In this document: positions 5,985 through 8,812 of the stretch, in pieces
Layout: each line of letters opens with the position of its first letter
How positions within the stretch are numbered: position 1 is the first letter of the stretch
Source of the DNA: an uncultured Verrucomicrobiota bacterium
GTDB taxonomy: Bacteria; Verrucomicrobiota; Verrucomicrobiia; Chthoniobacterales; SZAS-18
Length of the DNA stretch: 8,812 nucleotides
Assembly: GCA_937873255.1 (NCBI GenBank)
Contig: CALMVM010000202.1
Location: 1 to 8,812, forward strand
Direction of reading: 5' to 3'
Program-made: the position numbers and the translations under genes
Notes under the pieces: model-generated
What the model was told of the DNA's origin: nothing
What the model saw: the letters and a program-made list of their open reading frames with translations, nothing else
The model's database searches: none

Positions 5985-7201
5985 TTGAGAGTCACCACCA
6001 ACGGCTCGATGTGAACATCCTCCAGATGCCGTGCCGCCAGCCATTCGAGCACGGGCTTGGCAGCTTCGCGTTCGCCGGTGGCCTGAAGACATTCGAGCAA
6101 AATGCGCACGTCCGCCGGTTCGCGCTGGCGCTGGTCCCAGTTCGCGCGGGCGAATTCCAGCGCGCGCCGGGCATCGCCGAGCAGGTGGAGTTGGAATCGG
6201 GCTTCACTGCGGCCGTGCAGACTGGGGCCACGGTGACGGTTGGCCTCGTAGCGCGCACGCAGTGTCTCGACCCCTTCGGCCAATCGTGTCGAATGAGGAT
6301 CGAGCGCTTTTTCCGCCAACAGGAAGCGCAGCAGGAAGTCGTCCACGCTCAGGTTGTCGCCCACCAGCGGGAGCACTTCGGACGGACGGCCCTGGTCGAG
6401 CAGAAAATCGGCGTACGAACCGAGCAGATACCCGTCTTGTTGACCAAGGGTGAGCGCCTGACGGTAACGCGTTTCCGCTTCCTCCGCGCGGCCGAGCCGG
6501 GCGTAGGCCTCGGCGAGCACCGTGGTGGCCCAGATGCGCTCGGCCAAGGGGGCCTGGGGGTTGGCATCGAGCGTGTGCGCCAGCAATGCCGTGCTGGTGA
6601 CGGCGGTGCCGTTGACACTGCCGAGCGAGCAGACGCTCGTGATGCCCGGCAGACCTGGCAAAACGCGGTAGAGCGACAGGCCAAGGGCACGGGCCTGTTC
6701 GTAGTCGCCCCGCACCTGGAGGACCGTCATTTTCGTCAACAACGCCTGAGCGTTGGTCGGCTCGTCGCGCAAGACCAGATCGAGGTCGGCCAACGCACGG
6801 TCGAAGTCATGCGTGCTCTGCCGGACCGTGGCGCGAAGCACGAGCACGTCGGCAGGTGGCTTCTCGTCGTTCCACCAGGGGGCCAGGGCGGATTCGGCGA
6901 AACCCAGCCAGCGCGGGTCGGCCTCCGCACGGCTGCGGTTGATGTAGTCCCAAGCCAACTTCACGGCGAGCGGCCGGCTGGCGGGCTGGCGGGCGAGTTC
7001 GGCGCGGTTACGGCGCAGGGCGTCGGAGGGTGTTGCCCCCTTGGGCAAGGTGAAAAGTACCTGGTCGTCCCGTTCCGGAATGAAGGGCGCGGCGCGGACG
7101 CTGAGCCACGGGAAGATTAACGCCGCCGCGAGCCCTGCAAACGCAAATCGGCGGCAGACACCTCGTCCGCCGCCGACATGCCATGTGAGAAATCTTCTCA
7201 C
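5981..7201 (-). CDS. Exported tetratricopeptide-repeat protein
   Basis: This protein has 406 residues. The GTG at 7201 is the only plausible start near the 5' end, because an in-frame TAA lies two codons upstream. A basic N-region (to R18) and hydrophobic FAFAGLAAALIFPWLSV end in RAA, a good signal peptide with cleavage near 38, so the protein is probably periplasmic. TPR-like helix pairs are seen at about 118-150 (VLRATVRQSTHDFDRALADL), 153-185, 222-255 (LAEAYARLGRAEEAETRYRQ), 256-285, 335-366 and 367-395. They form a protein-binding scaffold rather than an enzyme. It starts 9 nt after the DUF4331 gene and its stop overlaps the HupE/UreJ-type start by 4 nt, so it probably works with one or both. 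The partner is not known. The repeats are degenerate, so their exact number is uncertain. Confidence 0.85.
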   Translation of the reverse strand: MRRFLTWHVGGGRGVCRRFAFAGLAAALIFPWLSVRAAPFIPERDDQVLFTLPKGATPSDALRRNRAELARQPASRPLAVKLAWDYINRSRAEADPRWLGFAESALAPWWNDEKPPADVLVLRATVRQSTHDFDRALADLDLVLRDEPTNAQALLTKMTVLQVRGDYEQARALGLSLYRVLPGLPGITSVCSLGSVNGTAVTSTALLAHTLDANPQAPLAERIWATTVLAEAYARLGRAEEAETRYRQALTLGQQDGYLLGSYADFLLDQGRPSEVLPLVGDNLSVDDFLLRFLLAEKALDPHSTRLAEGVETLRARYEANRHRGPSLHGRSEARFQLHLLGDARRALEFARANWDQRQREPADVRILLECLQATGEREAAKPVLEWLAARHLEDVHIEPLVVTLK

Positions 7202-7210
7202 ACTTTACGA

Positions 7211-8812
7211 TCAGTTGGAGATAAATGTTCCGGTAGCGAAATTGTAGAACTGCCTCGGGTTCTGGGTGCCGGTGAAGTAATACAAGAACGTGCTCTGCTT
7301 GAAGTCGTAGATGTAAGGATACAAATTCGCGGTCGTGTAGAGGATCGAATCCAATCCCTGATCATAGACGTAGATGCCACCATTGCCGTTATCCGCGACG
7401 ATGGATTCCAGGAACGGCATGAACGGTTCCATCACCGGGAGCTGTGTGTTCGGGGAACCCGCCAGGGGCGGCTTGACGTAAGGGAAAACAGACAGGTAGC
7501 GGGTGGAGTCCGTGTACGCGCCGTCGGTGAAGGGCAACTGGCCGGAAGGCGCGACGGCAGCCGGGAGCAGGACACCCATCGCCACGCGCAGGGTGATGTC
7601 CACGGCGTCGTCACCGGGACGGCGGCCATTCGGATAACCGGCCGCATCGCCAGCGATGAGGCCGAGGTTTTTCTGCTGCCCGACGGGCACGGGCGGCGTG
7701 TCCAGGTTCAGGCGCATCATTTCAGCGACGCTGCCGTTCTGGTTGACATTGGGGAGGCCGGTCAGAAAGACCTGCACGAGGTCCGTGCGGGGGAATAAGG
7801 TCGGTGCCTTGACTCCGGCCGCACCGTAAAGGATCTCGACAATCGCCGGGAAGGTCGGGTTGGTCACGTAGGTCAGGAACTGCTTGTCGTTGATCGGCTC
7901 GCTGCCGTTGAAGGTATTCTTGTCTTTCAGGCCGATGACAAGTTCATTGACCAAAGGAGCGGACAGACGCGAAACCTGGGTCAGTGTGCCGTCGGCCGCC
8001 TTGCTGCTGGAGGTCGTCCACGCACCGATGATCGGCTGGATGGCCGTGCGCACGCAGGCCTTGGGCAATTCGAGCACGATGCAGGTCACATTTTTGTTGA
8101 ACAGCGAATCCTGGTTCCGATCGATGGAACCAAGGACGCCGGAGCTGATGTTGATCAGATCGAACGCTTCACCCAAGTTGACGACGAATGGGTCCTTGCG
8201 TGAACCCACGAACACCCGGCCCGGGGTCGCACAGCCGGGGATGTTGATCGTGTACATGTACTGCGCGGCATAAGCATTGTAATCCGGGATGCTCTTGTTG
8301 CCGACGTTTTCCGTTGGCTTGGTGAAGACCGCCGAGCCATCGGCCGAGTTCGTGACGGGCGCCACGAGCCCAGCGCGGCGCGGGCCGGTGATCATGTTGA
8401 TCGTGTAGGTTTCCTTCACGTTCAGACCAGGCGTGCTGGCGCCTGCGATGGGCGAGATGATTTTCAATGCGACCGGCTGATTCACTCCACCGACGGGCAC
8501 CGTGAGGTTTTGCTGGGTGTTCGTGAATTGGAACTGGAAGGTGAGATGCTCGGTGCCGTCGCCGACGTTATCGATATGGATTTCATAAACGCCGTTGGAC
8601 TCCAATTCGTAGTAATTCGGGCCGTCACCGGGGTTCTGCACGGGCTGGTAGTCGGCGATGAAAGTCACGAAATCCTGGCGGCCGGCTTCGTAACTGGTGA
8701 ACATGTAGAAGTCGGTGCCATCGAGTTTGGGCGTGCCGGTGATCGCCGGGGCCGCGCGGTGGCTGGAGGCGAACGCACCGGGTACGACGGCGCCAAGCGC
8801 GAGGAGCGCGGC
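7211..8812 (-). CDS. DUF4331 family exported protein (5' end outside window)
   Basis: The frame stays open to the window edge, giving 533 residues without the start codon; an internal ATG at 8702-8704 is not the true start. The visible N-terminus is the hydrophobic core of a signal peptide (AALLALGAVVPGAFA), followed by SSHRAAPAITGTPKLDGTDF, the usual DUF4331 N-terminus after cleavage. Further family marks are VYEIHIDNVGDGTEHLTFQF at about 75-94, NGRRPGDDAVDITLR at about 395-409, and LSVFPYVKPPLAGSPN after it. DUF4331 proteins are secreted or periplasmic, beta-rich, about 450-550 residues long, and without an established biochemical role. Here it is the first visible gene of the operon with the TPR and HupE/UreJ-type genes, 9 nt before the former. 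No lipobox is visible in the part present. Confidence 0.92.
   Translation of the reverse strand, partial: AALLALGAVVPGAFASSHRAAPAITGTPKLDGTDFYMFTSYEAGRQDFVTFIADYQPVQNPGDGPNYYELESNGVYEIHIDNVGDGTEHLTFQFQFTNTQQNLTVPVGGVNQPVALKIISPIAGASTPGLNVKETYTINMITGPRRAGLVAPVTNSADGSAVFTKPTENVGNKSIPDYNAYAAQYMYTINIPGCATPGRVFVGSRKDPFVVNLGEAFDLINISSGVLGSIDRNQDSLFNKNVTCIVLELPKACVRTAIQPIIGAWTTSSSKAADGTLTQVSRLSAPLVNELVIGLKDKNTFNGSEPINDKQFLTYVTNPTFPAIVEILYGAAGVKAPTLFPRTDLVQVFLTGLPNVNQNGSVAEMMRLNLDTPPVPVGQQKNLGLIAGDAAGYPNGRRPGDDAVDITLRVAMGVLLPAAVAPSGQLPFTDGAYTDSTRYLSVFPYVKPPLAGSPNTQLPVMEPFMPFLESIVADNGNGGIYVYDQGLDSILYTTANLYPYIYDFKQSTFLYYFTGTQNPRQFYNFATGTFISN

Noticed and set aside
5985..6092. Upstream start at 6092 for the HupE/UreJ-type gene
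   Set aside because: The extra 36 residues lie within the TPR coding region and precede the signal peptide; the ATGA start at 5984 fits both.
5178..7120. Long plus-strand open frames (5178-6014 and 6011-7120) opposite the membrane and TPR genes
   Set aside because: The opposite strand carries proteins with signal peptides, TPRs and HupE/UreJ features. The plus frames are rich in Arg, Gln, Glu and Gly, lack domains, and are expected antisense shadows in GC-rich DNA.
1..8812. CRISPR arrays, insertion sequences, rRNA genes or an integrase
   Set aside because: I saw no regularly spaced repeats, no transposase or integrase motifs, and no rRNA-like sequence on either strand.

Overview
The window comes from a GC-rich Gram-negative bacterium. 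The DUF4331, TPR and HupE/UreJ-type operon would fit Verrucomicrobiota or a relative, but no rRNA or other marker fixes the phylum, so that is a low-confidence inference. The sequence divides into two unlike halves that meet at a broken tRNA gene.

Left half, 1 to about 4546: a mobile, accessory region. At its left end is a mobilization module. It has a compact MobA/MobL (MobQ-type) relaxase on the minus strand, an ATGA-coupled unknown gene running off the window, and a divergent small coiled-coil accessory gene on the plus strand. Between the divergent genes lies an oriT-like site, a 6-bp inverted repeat followed by a nic-like core. It is framed by a perfect 16-bp inverted repeat that carries the ribosome-binding region of both genes. 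Next comes a structured non-coding gap (1573-1816). After it is a minus-strand cargo group that is visibly less GC-rich: a DUF3800 protein behind a good sigma70-like promoter, a short unknown ORF, and a 359-residue protein with a HEPN-like RX4H motif.

Junction, about 4307-4588: a promoter, two sets of short direct repeats, then the 5' half of a tRNA-Ala(GGC). The tRNA match stops at the 3' side of the anticodon stem. This is the likely edge of an element that recombined at a tRNA anticodon stem-loop. No integrase is visible in the window.

Right half, 4797-8812: a minus-strand operon of exported or membrane proteins. The order of transcription is DUF4331 protein (5' end outside the window), TPR lipid- or periplasm-directed protein, then a HupE/UreJ-type membrane protein with an EF-hand-like loop. 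Spacing is 9 nt and then a 4-nt ATGA overlap, so the three are probably cotranscribed and partly translationally coupled. They look like a cell-envelope function unrelated to the mobile element.

The most notable points are the compact oriT arrangement, the truncated tRNA junction, and the DUF3800 / small ORF / HEPN-like cargo, a possible but unproven defence module carried by a mobilizable element.
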